A DNA stretch of 64,000 nucleotides from GCA-2748055 sp043797815 (GTDB lineage Bacteria; Bacteroidota; Bacteroidia; Bacteroidales; GCA-2748055). A model generated the notes under the pieces. That model did no database searches. It saw only the letters and a list, made by a program, of their open reading frames with translations, and was not told the origin of the DNA. Where the stretch lies: assembly GCA_043797815.1 (NCBI GenBank), contig JAZDPG010000076.1, forward strand, positions 1 through 64,000, in the 5' to 3' direction. Both the position numbers and the translations under genes were made by a program. Shown here one piece after another: positions 25,835-35,252 of the stretch. Every line of letters starts with the position of its first letter. Position 1 is the stretch's first letter.

Positions 25835-27016
25835 TTAATGCGTTCTGTCGTCCGTCATTCGGAAAAACAGTCCCGCTCCCAGAATGACCACAAAGGCCAG
25901 GGCCGCATGAATATGCATGGCCTTTAGCATTCCCGTGGTATCCCGCAGATAACCCAGCATCAGGTTCCCCAGGGTAACCCCCGCCCCAAAATGAAATGCC
26001 CATATCAAAGCCTGGCCCGTGGTGCGAAGGTGGTCGGGAGTCCGGGCCTGCACATATTCCACTACACCGATCAGGAAAAAAGCAATGGTGATTCCGTGAA
26101 AGATGCTTACAACAAGGGCCAAAACCGGATTTGTAATAAATCCGTATAATACCATTCTCGCGCCCGAAACTGTCATGGCCAGCATGATGATCCTTTCAGC
26201 CCTTACCCGCTTCAGGTACCTGGCCCCGATGATGAACGCCGGAACCTCAAAAGTGGCCTGGATGAAAAAGACCCATCCGATGAACGAGCTCTCCACCCCC
26301 AGATCCCTGTAATAGAGGTTAATAAATTGGTGCAGTGGCGAGATGGCAACCCCATAAAGCATGATGATCAGAAGGAACAGGAGCAACTTCCCGTTCCTGA
26401 AAAAGATCCCGAAGCTTCCGAAGGTAACCAGGCTGCGGCCTGTGACCGGCCTGGAGGGCAAGGTAAACAGATTGAACAGGGAAAGAACCAGGAACATGAC
26501 TGCAGCAATATTAAAAATAATGCCTGTATCCTGCCTGGCAAAATAGCCCACCACCAGCGAAGAGACTGCATACCCGGCCGATCCCCACAGCCGGAACTGT
26601 CCATAGCTTAAACGGGGATTCCCCCGGATATACCCCATGGTCATCCCATCCACCACGGCGCCTGAAGGCTGGTGAAACACAGAGATAACAGCAATAAATA
26701 CAAGCATCCAATGGAAAGCCAGGGTCTGTCCCATCAGGAATACCATCACTGCGCAAACTACAGAGAGCAGCAGCAGGATCCTGTTGTTCCCGAACTTATC
26801 GGCGATCATTCCCCAGAAAGGAACAACAAGGGCCGAAGTGGAGATAAAAACTGCATTCAGGGCACCGATCTGCATACTGGTATATCCAATGTTGTCGAGA
26901 TGAACATTGAAAAACGACTGCCATCCCGCAAAGGAACCTGACATCAGAAAATAGAATACCGGGAGTTTGAAGGATTCGCTGATCTCAGGAAAGAGCCCTT
27001 CTATGCGTTTGATCAA
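25835..27016 (-). CDS. Major facilitator superfamily transporter (nucleoside-symporter-like)
   Basis: A 393-residue protein with 12 membrane helices. The first loop motif 'VPFWGMIADKFGNNR' matches the MFS motif A between helices 2 and 3, and the second half repeats it weakly. Features such as 'VFHQPSGAVVDGMTMGYIR' and 'RLWGSAGYAVSSLVVGY' are found in the MFS_1-like/nucleoside H+ symporter branch, also seen in putative sugar transporters. It is divergently arranged with the CDGSH gene, and a TAATTTTG -7 box lies at 27045-27052. Confidence 0.88.
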   Translation of the reverse strand: MIKRIEGLFPEISESFKLPVFYFLMSGSFAGWQSFFNVHLDNIGYTSMQIGALNAVFISTSALVVPFWGMIADKFGNNRILLLLSVVCAVMVFLMGQTLAFHWMLVFIAVISVFHQPSGAVVDGMTMGYIRGNPRLSYGQFRLWGSAGYAVSSLVVGYFARQDTGIIFNIAAVMFLVLSLFNLFTLPSRPVTGRSLVTFGSFGIFFRNGKLLLFLLIIMLYGVAISPLHQFINLYYRDLGVESSFIGWVFFIQATFEVPAFIIGARYLKRVRAERIIMLAMTVSGARMVLYGFITNPVLALVVSIFHGITIAFFLIGVVEYVQARTPDHLRTTGQALIWAFHFGAGVTLGNLMLGYLRDTTGMLKAMHIHAALAFVVILGAGLFFRMTDDRTH

Positions 27017-27044
27017 TAGTGATGGATCTGTATCAACTGTTTCC

Positions 27045-27052
27045 CAAAATTA
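27045..27052 (-). promoter_or_regulatory. Bacteroidota-type -7 box for the MFS gene
   Basis: TAATTTTG on the minus strand fits the TAnnTTTG consensus 29 bases upstream of the MFS start. A clear -33 TTG was not seen. Confidence 0.4.
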
Positions 27053-27103
27053 GCTAAATTTCCATTTTATTGCATGAAGAATTATAAACCTCAGCCATAG
27101 AGG

Positions 27104-27364
27104 ATGGACCGTCAGGATAAACCCGAGGTAGCCGGACTACGTTCCATCAAACTGGAGACCGAACCCGGTACCTATTTCTGGTGTGCATGCGGCCGCAGCA
27201 GCAGGCAACCCTTTTGTGACGGCTCGCACAGGGAGACCGGCTTTCTTCCCCTCAGGGTTGTCATTGCTGAAAAGCAGCTGGTGAAATGGTGCAGTTGCAA
27301 GATGACCAAGACACCGCCCTTTTGTGACCACAGCCACCGGGAATTACCGGGGTATTCCAGATAG
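27104..27364 (+). CDS. Double CDGSH iron-sulfur protein
   Basis: An 86-residue protein with two CDGSH-type [2Fe-2S] motifs, each with the 3-Cys/1-His ligand set: Cys27, Cys29, Cys38, His42 (WCACGRSSRQPFCDGSH) and Cys63, Cys65, Cys74, His78 (WCSCKMTKTPPFCDHSH). This two-motif layout matches small bacterial mitoNEET-related proteins. These are soluble redox or cluster-transfer proteins. It stands alone between the MFS gene and a glycosidase gene, with no obvious partner. Confidence 0.93.
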   Translation: MDRQDKPEVAGLRSIKLETEPGTYFWCACGRSSRQPFCDGSHRETGFLPLRVVIAEKQLVKWCSCKMTKTPPFCDHSHRELPGYSR

Positions 27365-27417
27365 ATCCCAGGCAGAACCTGATCAAATAAGAATTTTACT
27401 TAACCAAACCCAGCAAT

Positions 27418-29355
27418 ATGAAAACACTCCAACGATCTGGCTACAGGAGCATCACTTTCCTTCTCCTGCTTACCTTACTTTCATGTAATGAAGCTTATAT
27501 AACCGTCCCTTTTGACAGTGAGAAGGAGGTCTCCGGGATGAAGTTTGCATTGGAAGATATTTCACCCGGACTGCCGGCCAACTGGGATGGTTATGAATAT
27601 GTGGTCCTTGAATTCATGATTACCACCCCACAGCGGTTTCAGGTGGGTTTCACCACGGAGACCGGGTACAACGAACTGCGGGTCATGAGTTATACGCCCA
27701 ACGGCTGGAACAAGCTGGCCATCCCGCTGGGTTTCTACCGTGAGCCTCCCGCTGCCCGCAGTGACCTGGCGGCTACCTTTAACCAGCCCAGGTATACCGG
27801 ATGGATCAATCTGACCGGCCAGAGGAGCCCCATGAGGGGCATCGACTCCGTCGGCATCAGGATGCAGGCTCCCATCGGTAACCCGGTGTTGAAACTGCGA
27901 TCGGTAAGCCTTGCCAAAGAGGACCCGGGTGACCAGTACCTGGGTGAAATTCCGGTGGTGGATGAATTCGGGCAATACAATCTGGGCGACTGGAAAGGCA
28001 AAATACATTCACTGGCAGAGCTTCAGAAGGAGTGGGAAGCGGAGGAGAGTCAGCCTGCAGACAGTAACCAGTTTCATTATTCCAAATACGGAGGTTACCT
28101 CGATGCCCGCATTGATGAAGGAACCGGCTTCTTCCGGACACAAAAAATCGATGGCCGCTGGTGGTTTGTGGACCCGGAAGGACACCTCTTTCTTTCCCAC
28201 GGTGTGAACTGTGTGGGACCGGGTGGAGGCGGGGGTGTTTACAGGCTCGAACACCGTCGGAACCTTTATATGGAACTGCCACCGGAGGATCTGGCTTCGG
28301 GAAGCGGCAGGTACCGGTCGGGTTCGTTCGGCAACTGGAACCTTTACCGCCGCTATGGAGAGAATTACAGAGAGAAATCCGTGGACAACATCATCACCCG
28401 GATGGATCGCTGGGGGTTCAACACCATTGCCAACTGGTCACAATCCGATGTGTATAAGCGGAACCAAAAAGCCTTTACACTCCAGTTGAGGGACATCGGC
28501 ATCGAAGGTGAACTGATGGGCCTGGCTGATGTATATGCCCCGGATTTTGAGGAAAAAATTGACCAGGCAATCCGGTCGACCGTGGAGCCCTACCGGGACA
28601 ATCCCTGGTTGCTGGGCTATTTCACCTTCAACGAGCCCTCCTTCCTGGGCCGGGAACAACGGCTGTGCGACCTGATCCTTGAAGGGAAGGAACGACCCAT
28701 CCGGACAGCGCTGCAGGAACATCTGGCAAAAGGGGATACACCTGAAAGCAGAAAGGAATTTATCCACCACACGTTCCGGATCTTTATTGAAACCACGGAC
28801 CTCGCGCTGAACAGGCACGATCCCAACCATCTGACCCTGGGGATCCGCTTCGGACAGGAGGCTGACAACGAGATACTGGAGCTCTGCAAGGATGTCTTTG
28901 ACGTGTTCAGCTTCAACTGTTACGACCTGTATCCCCGGAAAGAGATGCTGGACAGGTTCATGGAGGTCACCGGCAAACCCCTGTTCATCGGGGAGTATCA
29001 CTTCGGAACGGTGGACCGGGGCATGGCGCAGTCCCTGTGGCAGGTCAATTCGCAGGAAGAAAGAGGCACAGCCTACCGTTACTATACCGAACAGGCTTAT
29101 GCGCACCCGGGACTCATCGGCACCTCCTATTTCCAGTGGTGTGACCAGGACCTCACGGGACGCAGTGGCGACGGGGAGAATTACAACTGCGGGCTTGTGG
29201 ATGTGACCGACCGGCCCTATCCCTTCCTGGTGGAGGCAGCATCGGAGACGGCAAAAAGGATTTTTGACGTACATTCCGGTACCCTTCCCCCCGTTGACAG
29301 GGCCCCCGCTAAGGCACGGGGGCACCACGCCATACCGGACCTCTGGAACCAGTAA
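27418..29355 (+). CDS. GH50-like (agarase-type) lipoprotein glycoside hydrolase
   Basis: A 645-residue lipoprotein (LLTLLSC) with an N-terminal beta-sandwich-like domain (about 30-175) and a TIM-barrel catalytic domain from about 235. 'KIDGRWWFVDPEGHLFLSHG', 'RMDRWGFNTIANWS' and 'NPWLLGYFTFNEPSF' are typical of GH50 and related clan-A enzymes. Candidate acid/base is Glu406 (FNEP) and nucleophile Glu526 (FIGEYHFG). The likely substrate is an agarose- or other galactan-type marine polysaccharide, but the family includes divergent members. A serine hydrolase lipoprotein follows 44 bases later. Confidence 0.78.
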   Translation: MKTLQRSGYRSITFLLLLTLLSCNEAYITVPFDSEKEVSGMKFALEDISPGLPANWDGYEYVVLEFMITTPQRFQVGFTTETGYNELRVMSYTPNGWNKLAIPLGFYREPPAARSDLAATFNQPRYTGWINLTGQRSPMRGIDSVGIRMQAPIGNPVLKLRSVSLAKEDPGDQYLGEIPVVDEFGQYNLGDWKGKIHSLAELQKEWEAEESQPADSNQFHYSKYGGYLDARIDEGTGFFRTQKIDGRWWFVDPEGHLFLSHGVNCVGPGGGGGVYRLEHRRNLYMELPPEDLASGSGRYRSGSFGNWNLYRRYGENYREKSVDNIITRMDRWGFNTIANWSQSDVYKRNQKAFTLQLRDIGIEGELMGLADVYAPDFEEKIDQAIRSTVEPYRDNPWLLGYFTFNEPSFLGREQRLCDLILEGKERPIRTALQEHLAKGDTPESRKEFIHHTFRIFIETTDLALNRHDPNHLTLGIRFGQEADNEILELCKDVFDVFSFNCYDLYPRKEMLDRFMEVTGKPLFIGEYHFGTVDRGMAQSLWQVNSQEERGTAYRYYTEQAYAHPGLIGTSYFQWCDQDLTGRSGDGENYNCGLVDVTDRPYPFLVEAASETAKRIFDVHSGTLPPVDRAPAKARGHHAIPDLWNQ

Positions 29356-29399
29356 GCCTTCAGATTGAATTAGATCAAAAATCCAAAAACCATATTCAA

Positions 29400-30611
29400 A
29401 TGAAAAACCGATATGTCCAATTGCTGCCAGCTGCAACCCTTATACTTCTGCTGGCCTTATCACTGTCATGTAATCACGCTTCAACCACTGTTTCAGGGCT
29501 CTCCGTTGATTCGCTTGACCTGGCTGACAGGAGAATGCAGGCCCATGTGGATGAAGGCAGGCTGCCGTGTATCGCAACCCTGGTGATCAGGGATGGCCGG
29601 ATGGTACGCCAGCGCGTCCATGGGCTGGCCAATATAGAGGAGAAAAGAGAATTGGAGGAGGATGCCCTCTTCAGGATCTATTCCATGTCAAAACCGATCA
29701 CTGCGGCTGCCTTGATGATCCTGTCTGATGAAGGTAAATTTCAGCTGGATGACCCGGTAGCCGGATATATCCCGGCCTTTGAAAATACAGGGGTTTATGT
29801 GGATGGAGAGATCGTGAAGCAGCAACAGCCTTTCACGGTCAGGAACCTGCTGACACATACGGCCGGATTCTGCTATGGCTGGGATCCCGGCTCCCATGTG
29901 GACTCCCTGTACAACCAGATCACTCCCACCGGGATATGGGGTGGAGGCAATCTGGCAGGCATGGTTGAACTCCTAGCCACCATCCCCCTGAAAAACCAGC
30001 CCGGTTCAAAATATGAGTATTCGGTATCCCTTGATGTGGCTGGCTATCTGGTTGAGGTGCTGTCCGGAATGCCCTTTGATGAATTCCTGCAAACCCGGCT
30101 GTTCGGTCCGCTGGGAATGGATGATACCGGTTTCGAAGTCCCCGAAGAGGATTTCCAACGGCTGGCCATGATCTATACCCCTGACCAGCAAACCGGAGCG
30201 CTCACTCCCGTGGAGGAAATGACCAATGCCGTGAAACAGAAGGTAACATTGTTTTCAGGCGGCGGCGGATTGGTCTCCACCATTGGCGACTATGGAAGGT
30301 TCGCCCGGATGCTTCTGAATGGAGGAGAACTCGATGGTGTACGTGTTCTCAAGGAATCTACTGTCAAACTGATTATGTCGGATCAGATTCCAGCCACAGC
30401 AAGCTTTGAGGAAGGATTCGGTTATGGCCTGGGAGGCTCGGTTGAAACAGAAACCGGTGCCTATTCATGGTCGGGAGCCGCCTCCACATCCTTTGTGGCC
30501 GATACTGAAAACAACATGGTCATCCTGGCATTCACGCAATACGTACCCTTTATGGGTGTTCCATTTGCAAGTGAGTACAAGGAACTGGTCCGGAATGCCG
30601 TCATGGAGTAG
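29400..30611 (+). CDS. Serine hydrolase lipoprotein (class C beta-lactamase / DD-peptidase fold)
   Basis: A 403-residue lipoprotein (lipobox LSLSC at about 20-24). The nucleophile motif SxxK is Ser95-Met-Ser-Lys98 in 'RIYSMSKPITAAALM'. The second motif Tyr is in 'YEYSVSLDVAGYLVE' (YSV rather than YSN) and a terminal GG motif lies in 'GYGLGGSVETETGAY'. Members include esterases, D-aminopeptidases and beta-lactamase-like carbohydrate esterases; proximity to a glycosidase makes an ester-removing role possible. It ends 19 bases from a convergent pseudogene. Confidence 0.85.
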   Translation: MKNRYVQLLPAATLILLLALSLSCNHASTTVSGLSVDSLDLADRRMQAHVDEGRLPCIATLVIRDGRMVRQRVHGLANIEEKRELEEDALFRIYSMSKPITAAALMILSDEGKFQLDDPVAGYIPAFENTGVYVDGEIVKQQQPFTVRNLLTHTAGFCYGWDPGSHVDSLYNQITPTGIWGGGNLAGMVELLATIPLKNQPGSKYEYSVSLDVAGYLVEVLSGMPFDEFLQTRLFGPLGMDDTGFEVPEEDFQRLAMIYTPDQQTGALTPVEEMTNAVKQKVTLFSGGGGLVSTIGDYGRFARMLLNGGELDGVRVLKESTVKLIMSDQIPATASFEEGFGYGLGGSVETETGAYSWSGAASTSFVADTENNMVILAFTQYVPFMGVPFASEYKELVRNAVME

Positions 30612-30630
30612 CCGGCTTTCGCATACGCGC

Positions 30631-31333
30631 TCAGGGAAACTGTGATCCGGTTTTGAAAACCAGCTTCATAAAATGATTTAACTCGGTGCGCCAGACAAGC
30701 CATTGATGGCCTCCGGGCATATGGTGCCAGGTATGTTCTACGAGGTTCTCTTCCAGAAAACCCACCAGGTCCAGATGCCCCTGGTACCTGGAATCGTCCT
30801 CGCCGCAGGCGATATACAGCAGCGATAAGCCGTTGATTGCATCAATTTTATCTTTAAATCCAGTTATGCGGTCATCCATGTCAAATTCGGCTGATGCCAG
30901 CAGCCCGGAGCTGAACTGCCCCACCCAGCCAAAAACGTCCAGGTTGTTCAGTCCCATTACAAAAGCCTGTCCGCCTCCCATGGAAAGTCCGGTGATGGCC
31001 GTATTCTCCTTGCCGGCTTTTATTCTGTATTTTTTATTTACCAGGGGTATGATCTCCGTTAAAAGCTCTTTTTCAAGTATCCCCATGCCTTCTTTGGTGC
31101 TTCCGCTTGCCCAGGTGCCGTCGGTAAAACCGTTCATCGAACCACAGTTCAACCCGTTCTGCATGGGGAGCATCTATTCTGAAGGTGATGGAGTTATCCT
31201 CATGCACCACAGGTGAGAATTTTGGCTGTGGCGGTCCCCACCATCCACTGGTACCAAAGGTGTTTTTACCCGCTTGGGCAGAAACTGTGATGGAACACAA
31301 CAGAAAGCCTGCCAGAATTAAATAATTTTTCAT
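30631..31333 (-). pseudogene. Esterase (CE1/enterochelin-esterase-like) gene with central deletion
   Basis: The 5' part (31333 to about 31150) encodes a signal peptide and the start of a CBM48-like domain (EDNSITFRIDAPHAERVEL). The 3' part, in another frame (about 31110 to 30631), encodes the end of a CE1-type esterase: ELLTEIIPLVNKKYRI, nucleophile GLSMGGG, acid in CGEDDSRY and His in GGHQW. The segment that normally holds the rest of the N-terminal domain and the HGGG oxyanion motif is missing, and the frame changes at the join. It is therefore a deletion pseudogene. It follows the DoxX-fusion gene by 36 bases on the same strand. Confidence 0.75.
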
Positions 31334-31369
31334 TCAATGAAATTTTTAATGGTAATTGAGTGTCAGGGA

Positions 31370-32920
31370 CTAACTGTAGCAGGCTCTTCTCAGTGACCTG
31401 ACACAATCCCCCACCTGAAAGTCAAACAGGCTGCTGCAGACAAAAGAGGCTCCGTTTTCAAACGCATATTCGTAGCCCTCCTGGAATGGAATCGCCCCGG
31501 CTGCCGAAGTTTTAAAAGCGATCCATGGGATGCCGGTATCTTTCATCAACTCAGCAAATTCTTCCGGTTTATCACACCAGAAGTTGTCATAAAAGGAATC
31601 GGGCTTCTTGGATTTATCCTTATAAATTTCCATGTATTCCCTGTGATCTGCCGGCTGAGCTGACCAGTAAGAATCTTTGTGAAACGATTTATAAATGAAA
31701 TCAGGAAAGAGCTTCTCCCGTATGGCGAAGGCTATGGTTTCATTATAACAGGCCCCGATGCCTGCCGGCACATTGAATTTTTTAATCATTTCAATGGCCC
31801 TGGGGATATAATCATAATCTCCATTTGCAATGCATTTATCAGCAATTTCACCGGATATGCAAATGGCCGATGCACCGATCATCAGGTTGCGCTCGACCAG
31901 GTGTTCAACTTTATTGATATCGTAGGTATAAATTTCGGAGATCCATTGCATCCGGCCGCCCCACTCCTCTTTCCAGTAATCCTGAAGCCGGTAATCCATA
32001 AAATTCTTAAAGTTCAGCACAATGGTGTTGATCCCGTATGTTTCCATCATCTTCAGGGTCATCAGGATCCGGTTCTCCGAATTGTAATTGTCTGCCAGCC
32101 TGTTCACATACCACAGGTCCCTGCACCCGTACTGACCTGAAATAATGCTGTTCCCTGCGATCAGCCGGCTTATGCTCAGCTCGCCGATCTTCTCCTCAGG
32201 CAGGTTGCTGCGGTTCTGTTGTACCTCGCCGTCATTATTAAGGTCTATGCGCTTTAACCGCTCCATTTCGCGGGCAAATACATCCTGGTTTCCCAGAGAA
32301 GTTGCCCCGGTTGCCGCATCCACGCCTGCATAGGTTTTGCTTTGAAAGAAAGGAATTGAGAAAGCTGCTAAAAATGGGAGGGTCCCCAGTGATTTTAAAA
32401 TTTCCCTTCGCCTGTTCTGCCCCTGCTTGTCCGGGTCAATTTTATGGGAAGAATTTGCCCCGGGCTTAATTAACGAAACCAACCTGCCCAAGCCAAATAC
32501 CCGGCCGGTGGGAAAAACAAAGAGGACCACCAGAGCCACGATCTCGATCAGCAGCGCATTGGCTATAAATGCAGGTCCGGTTCCGGCAGCCTGGTTTAAA
32601 ATATCAAAGGGTGGATAGGCTGCATAGTACAAGCCCAGCAAAAGGATGGCCGCAATGGCCGCAAGCTTTTCAAAAATCCCCAGAACCAGAACCAAGCCCG
32701 CAAGGAGCAGCGTCCACATATTAAGTGCATCAACAATGCCCATCATTGTTTTTTGAGAGGCGATCCAGTTAAACACGCCATGGGATCCTTCAAGAAATGC
32801 TTTGGCTGTCCAGTTTGGGCTGATTATTTTAATCAGGCCGTTGAAAAACAGGTGCCCGCCAATGACAATGCGCAGGGCGATAAGGGCAATTCCACCTGTT
32901 GAATTCAGTTTGATTTTCAT
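31370..32920 (-). CDS. DoxX-family membrane domain fused to a TIM-barrel-like domain
   Basis: A 516-residue protein. Residues 1-140 have four membrane helices of the DoxX type ('ALRIVIGGHLFFNGLIKI' at the start). Then comes an internal twin-arginine-like segment (QNRRREILKSLGTLPFLAAF, about 168-187) and a domain of about 300 residues with TIM-barrel-like strand spacing ('MLKMMETYGINTIVLNFKNF'-like core, 'VPAGIGACYNETIAFAIREK', 'TGIPWIAFKTSAAGAIPFQ'). The second domain resembles exported sugar-phosphate-isomerase-like or aldo/keto-like barrels, but I cannot name it. Translation from 32920 is intact with no frameshift at the fusion. It ends an operon with a Tat aldo/keto reductase and a ThuA protein. 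Confidence 0.75.
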   Translation of the reverse strand: MKIKLNSTGGIALIALRIVIGGHLFFNGLIKIISPNWTAKAFLEGSHGVFNWIASQKTMMGIVDALNMWTLLLAGLVLVLGIFEKLAAIAAILLLGLYYAAYPPFDILNQAAGTGPAFIANALLIEIVALVVLFVFPTGRVFGLGRLVSLIKPGANSSHKIDPDKQGQNRRREILKSLGTLPFLAAFSIPFFQSKTYAGVDAATGATSLGNQDVFAREMERLKRIDLNNDGEVQQNRSNLPEEKIGELSISRLIAGNSIISGQYGCRDLWYVNRLADNYNSENRILMTLKMMETYGINTIVLNFKNFMDYRLQDYWKEEWGGRMQWISEIYTYDINKVEHLVERNLMIGASAICISGEIADKCIANGDYDYIPRAIEMIKKFNVPAGIGACYNETIAFAIREKLFPDFIYKSFHKDSYWSAQPADHREYMEIYKDKSKKPDSFYDNFWCDKPEEFAELMKDTGIPWIAFKTSAAGAIPFQEGYEYAFENGASFVCSSLFDFQVGDCVRSLRRACYS

Positions 32921-32968
32921 AGGAGAGAAAGTTGGAATTTATAAGGGACTCATTGCAATTTGGAGATT

Positions 32969-34234
32969 TCAGGCTGATGCCAACAGACCGGAAGCTTCGC
33001 GAACGAGCTCGCCAATGGCAATCTTCTGGGGACATACCGCTTCTGCACCGGTATAGTCAAAATTTGTGATGTTTTCCCTTATTTGCAATGGCAACCTGGC
33101 ATAGTTCTGTTTTGCCATTTCAAATTGACAGTGTCCGTGATAATAGACCATATACCTCAATACGTCCGCGATGTAAGGCATCTCGGGCATGGCCTTTTTA
33201 CATATGTGTGCACATCCAAGGCATGACAGGTGCGATGTTGCCTTACAATATTGGTTTAACACGGCCATATCTTTCTCTGAAAGCCTGGTCTGATCAAGAA
33301 TGGCTGCCACATTCTGCATCAGGATCCCGATATCTTCCATTCCAACCGATGCACCACTTATTCTTTCATCCTGCAACACGAGTTTCAGCTTGGCCTGTCC
33401 TTCCGTAAAACCACCATCCAGAAAGTGTTCCACCATTTCTTCTACGGCGGCAGTCTCAAAGGGCCCCTCCAGATGCAACTGCTTTGAAAGGGTCCGCTGC
33501 GTTTTGATGGCTACAATTCCTTTCCCTGCATTGTAGCAGGCATCCAGCGACCTTTGCATGTCCTCATCCGTGAGCAATTCAACATTGTACTTGGCATAAA
33601 CAAAATCTACCCAATCTGTCTCTGAGGCCCTTTTCAAAATGGCTGCCATGTTGTTGTGCGTGCTGAGCCCCACCAGGCGGAATTTTCCTTCCGCTTTTTT
33701 ATTTTTGGCCCATTCTCCCAGTTCCGGGGTAATTTGCTCCGGAAACTCTACCGCATGTAAAGGACAATAGGCATCCAGCTGATCCACACCGAATCTGGTC
33801 AGTGAAGTATTTAACTCCTTTTCAATGCGTTTGGTATCGGGCATATTGTCCCAGATATCATCGGCCTTTGAAACGATAAATGTGCCTTCCCTTGATCCGG
33901 GATTTTTTGCAAAATATTCCCCCAGCCCTGTTTCGGCCATTCCCCCGCTGTACATAACGGATGTATCCCAGTAATTCACGCCGTATTTGAGACAGGTGGC
34001 CAGTAAAGCGTGTTTTTTACCCATATCCCTGGCTGCACCCAGGATGAGTACAGGTATGTCGACACCAGTATTCCCGAATGGCCTGGTGGGTATCTTCATG
34101 GCAGCTGATTCATCGGCCCCCTGGCTGTGCCGGTTGGTACAATACTGGTTGAGAGGCACCATGGCGCCTGCCCCCAATGTTCCAAGTCCTTTTATAAAAT
34201 TCCTGCGGTTGAAATTTGGATTTTCATTTTTCAT
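32969..34234 (-). CDS. Tat-exported aldo/keto reductase with C-terminal cysteine motif
   Basis: A 421-residue protein from ATG 34234, which places a twin-arginine signal at the N-terminus (NFNRRNFIKGLGTLGAGA); the longer frame overlaps the ThuA gene. The AKR core follows: 'TGVDIPVLILGAARDMG', 'GVNYWDTSVMYSGGMAE' with the catalytic Asp and Tyr, 'FIVSKADD' with the Lys. Near the C-terminus is CLGCAHICKKAMPEMP, a truncated ferredoxin-like cysteine group seen in AKR proteins that carry an Fe-S domain. Export by Tat suggests a prebound cofactor. It starts 7 bases after the ThuA stop, so the two are coupled. Confidence 0.85.
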   Translation of the reverse strand: MKNENPNFNRRNFIKGLGTLGAGAMVPLNQYCTNRHSQGADESAAMKIPTRPFGNTGVDIPVLILGAARDMGKKHALLATCLKYGVNYWDTSVMYSGGMAETGLGEYFAKNPGSREGTFIVSKADDIWDNMPDTKRIEKELNTSLTRFGVDQLDAYCPLHAVEFPEQITPELGEWAKNKKAEGKFRLVGLSTHNNMAAILKRASETDWVDFVYAKYNVELLTDEDMQRSLDACYNAGKGIVAIKTQRTLSKQLHLEGPFETAAVEEMVEHFLDGGFTEGQAKLKLVLQDERISGASVGMEDIGILMQNVAAILDQTRLSEKDMAVLNQYCKATSHLSCLGCAHICKKAMPEMPYIADVLRYMVYYHGHCQFEMAKQNYARLPLQIRENITNFDYTGAEAVCPQKIAIGELVREASGLLASA

Positions 34235-34241
34235 ATTCGTT

Positions 34242-34997
34242 CTATTTGCCTCTGGCAGCCCAGTAGATTCCACCGTAAATGTGATCCAGGAACCTGGAAT
34301 CGGTGTAGTGAATTTCCAAATGGCCCAGGGCTGTATAAAAAGACCTGCCCCCGTCATATTCCTGGTACCAGGCAATGGGGTGATTGCTTCCCATTCCGTT
34401 TACTTCTGCGCCATCGACCACTCTTTTGGCCACGTATGTATTTTCATCCACGGTTAACAGCACCTTCATCCGGTCGGTCAGGGCTTCTCCGAATTCATAC
34501 CATTCATCGGTCCACAGCCATTGATCGGGCAAATGCATGCATGCCGGGAAAGTCCTGTCCATCACGTGCAGTACCGCAGTCTGCTTCTCGGGGTGCCCCG
34601 TAAAAGACCGCCCTACCAGTTTCTGGAACCATTCACACTGGTCCCTCGTCACAGAGGTGGCATGGATGCCAACAAATCCGCCTCCATGCTGAATAAATTC
34701 CTTCAGGTTGCCCATCTGTTCTTCATTAAGCGACTCCCCGTTGGCATTCAAAAAAAGAACCACAGCATAGCGGTTCAGGTTTTCATCCGTGAAACTGGAA
34801 GCTTGCTGGGTCCAGTCCAGGTCAAAAAAGTGCTTTTCCGCCATTTTCTTGAATTCCGTGACGGCAGTGGGAATGACCGGATTGTGCCAGTAATCGGGAC
34901 TGGTGTACACCATCACCCTGAACTTCTCCTGTGAAAAGAGGGAAAAACTGGCAGACAGCGTAAAAATGCAGAGGAATAACAGGCTTTTTGTATTCAT
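34242..34997 (-). CDS. ThuA-domain exported protein
   Basis: A 251-residue protein with a signal peptide (hydrophobic to about 19, cleavage near LFSQ) and a class-I glutamine-amidotransferase-like fold of the ThuA type: 'VMVYTSPDYWHNPVIPTAV', 'ENLNRYAVVLFLNANGESL' and 'IQHGGGFVGIHATSVT', ending with 'NGMGSNHPIAWYQEYDGGRS'. ThuA proteins were first linked to trehalose/disaccharide use and act on oxidised sugars. First gene of the ThuA/AKR/DoxX-fusion operon, so a periplasmic sugar-redox role is reasonable. Confidence 0.88.
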   Translation of the reverse strand: MNTKSLLFLCIFTLSASFSLFSQEKFRVMVYTSPDYWHNPVIPTAVTEFKKMAEKHFFDLDWTQQASSFTDENLNRYAVVLFLNANGESLNEEQMGNLKEFIQHGGGFVGIHATSVTRDQCEWFQKLVGRSFTGHPEKQTAVLHVMDRTFPACMHLPDQWLWTDEWYEFGEALTDRMKVLLTVDENTYVAKRVVDGAEVNGMGSNHPIAWYQEYDGGRSFYTALGHLEIHYTDSRFLDHIYGGIYWAARGK

Positions 34998-35222
34998 TGG
35001 TATCTTGTTTTAGGAAATGGAGGTATTTTTATTTGTAAGGTAACATTTGCCAAGATATAAATTCATTTGTTTAAAATCGCCAACTCTTCGCATGCTATTT
35101 TCCCTGGAATAAGCATATGGTTATGCATACTTTTTTTAGCCCGTTCGCAGGGATCACAATGATAATTCAGATAAATCTCATGAAGAATCTGATCATTACT
35201 GGACCACCCTACCGATAATTTT

Positions 35223-35230
35223 TATCTTTG
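35223..35230 (+). promoter_or_regulatory. Bacteroidota-type -7 box for the M3 peptidase gene
   Basis: TATCTTTG fits TAnnTTTG exactly, 23 bases before the ATG at 35253. An imperfect -33 element (ACTGG) lies near 35198-35202. Confidence 0.55.
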
Positions 35231-35252
35231 CCAGATTATAACCCCAAAACCC

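Noticed and set aside
28438..29436. 332-codon minus-strand open frame antisense to the GH50-like gene
   Set aside because: It mirrors codon bias of the real gene, has no recognisable domain or start context, and the + strand frame has clear catalytic motifs.
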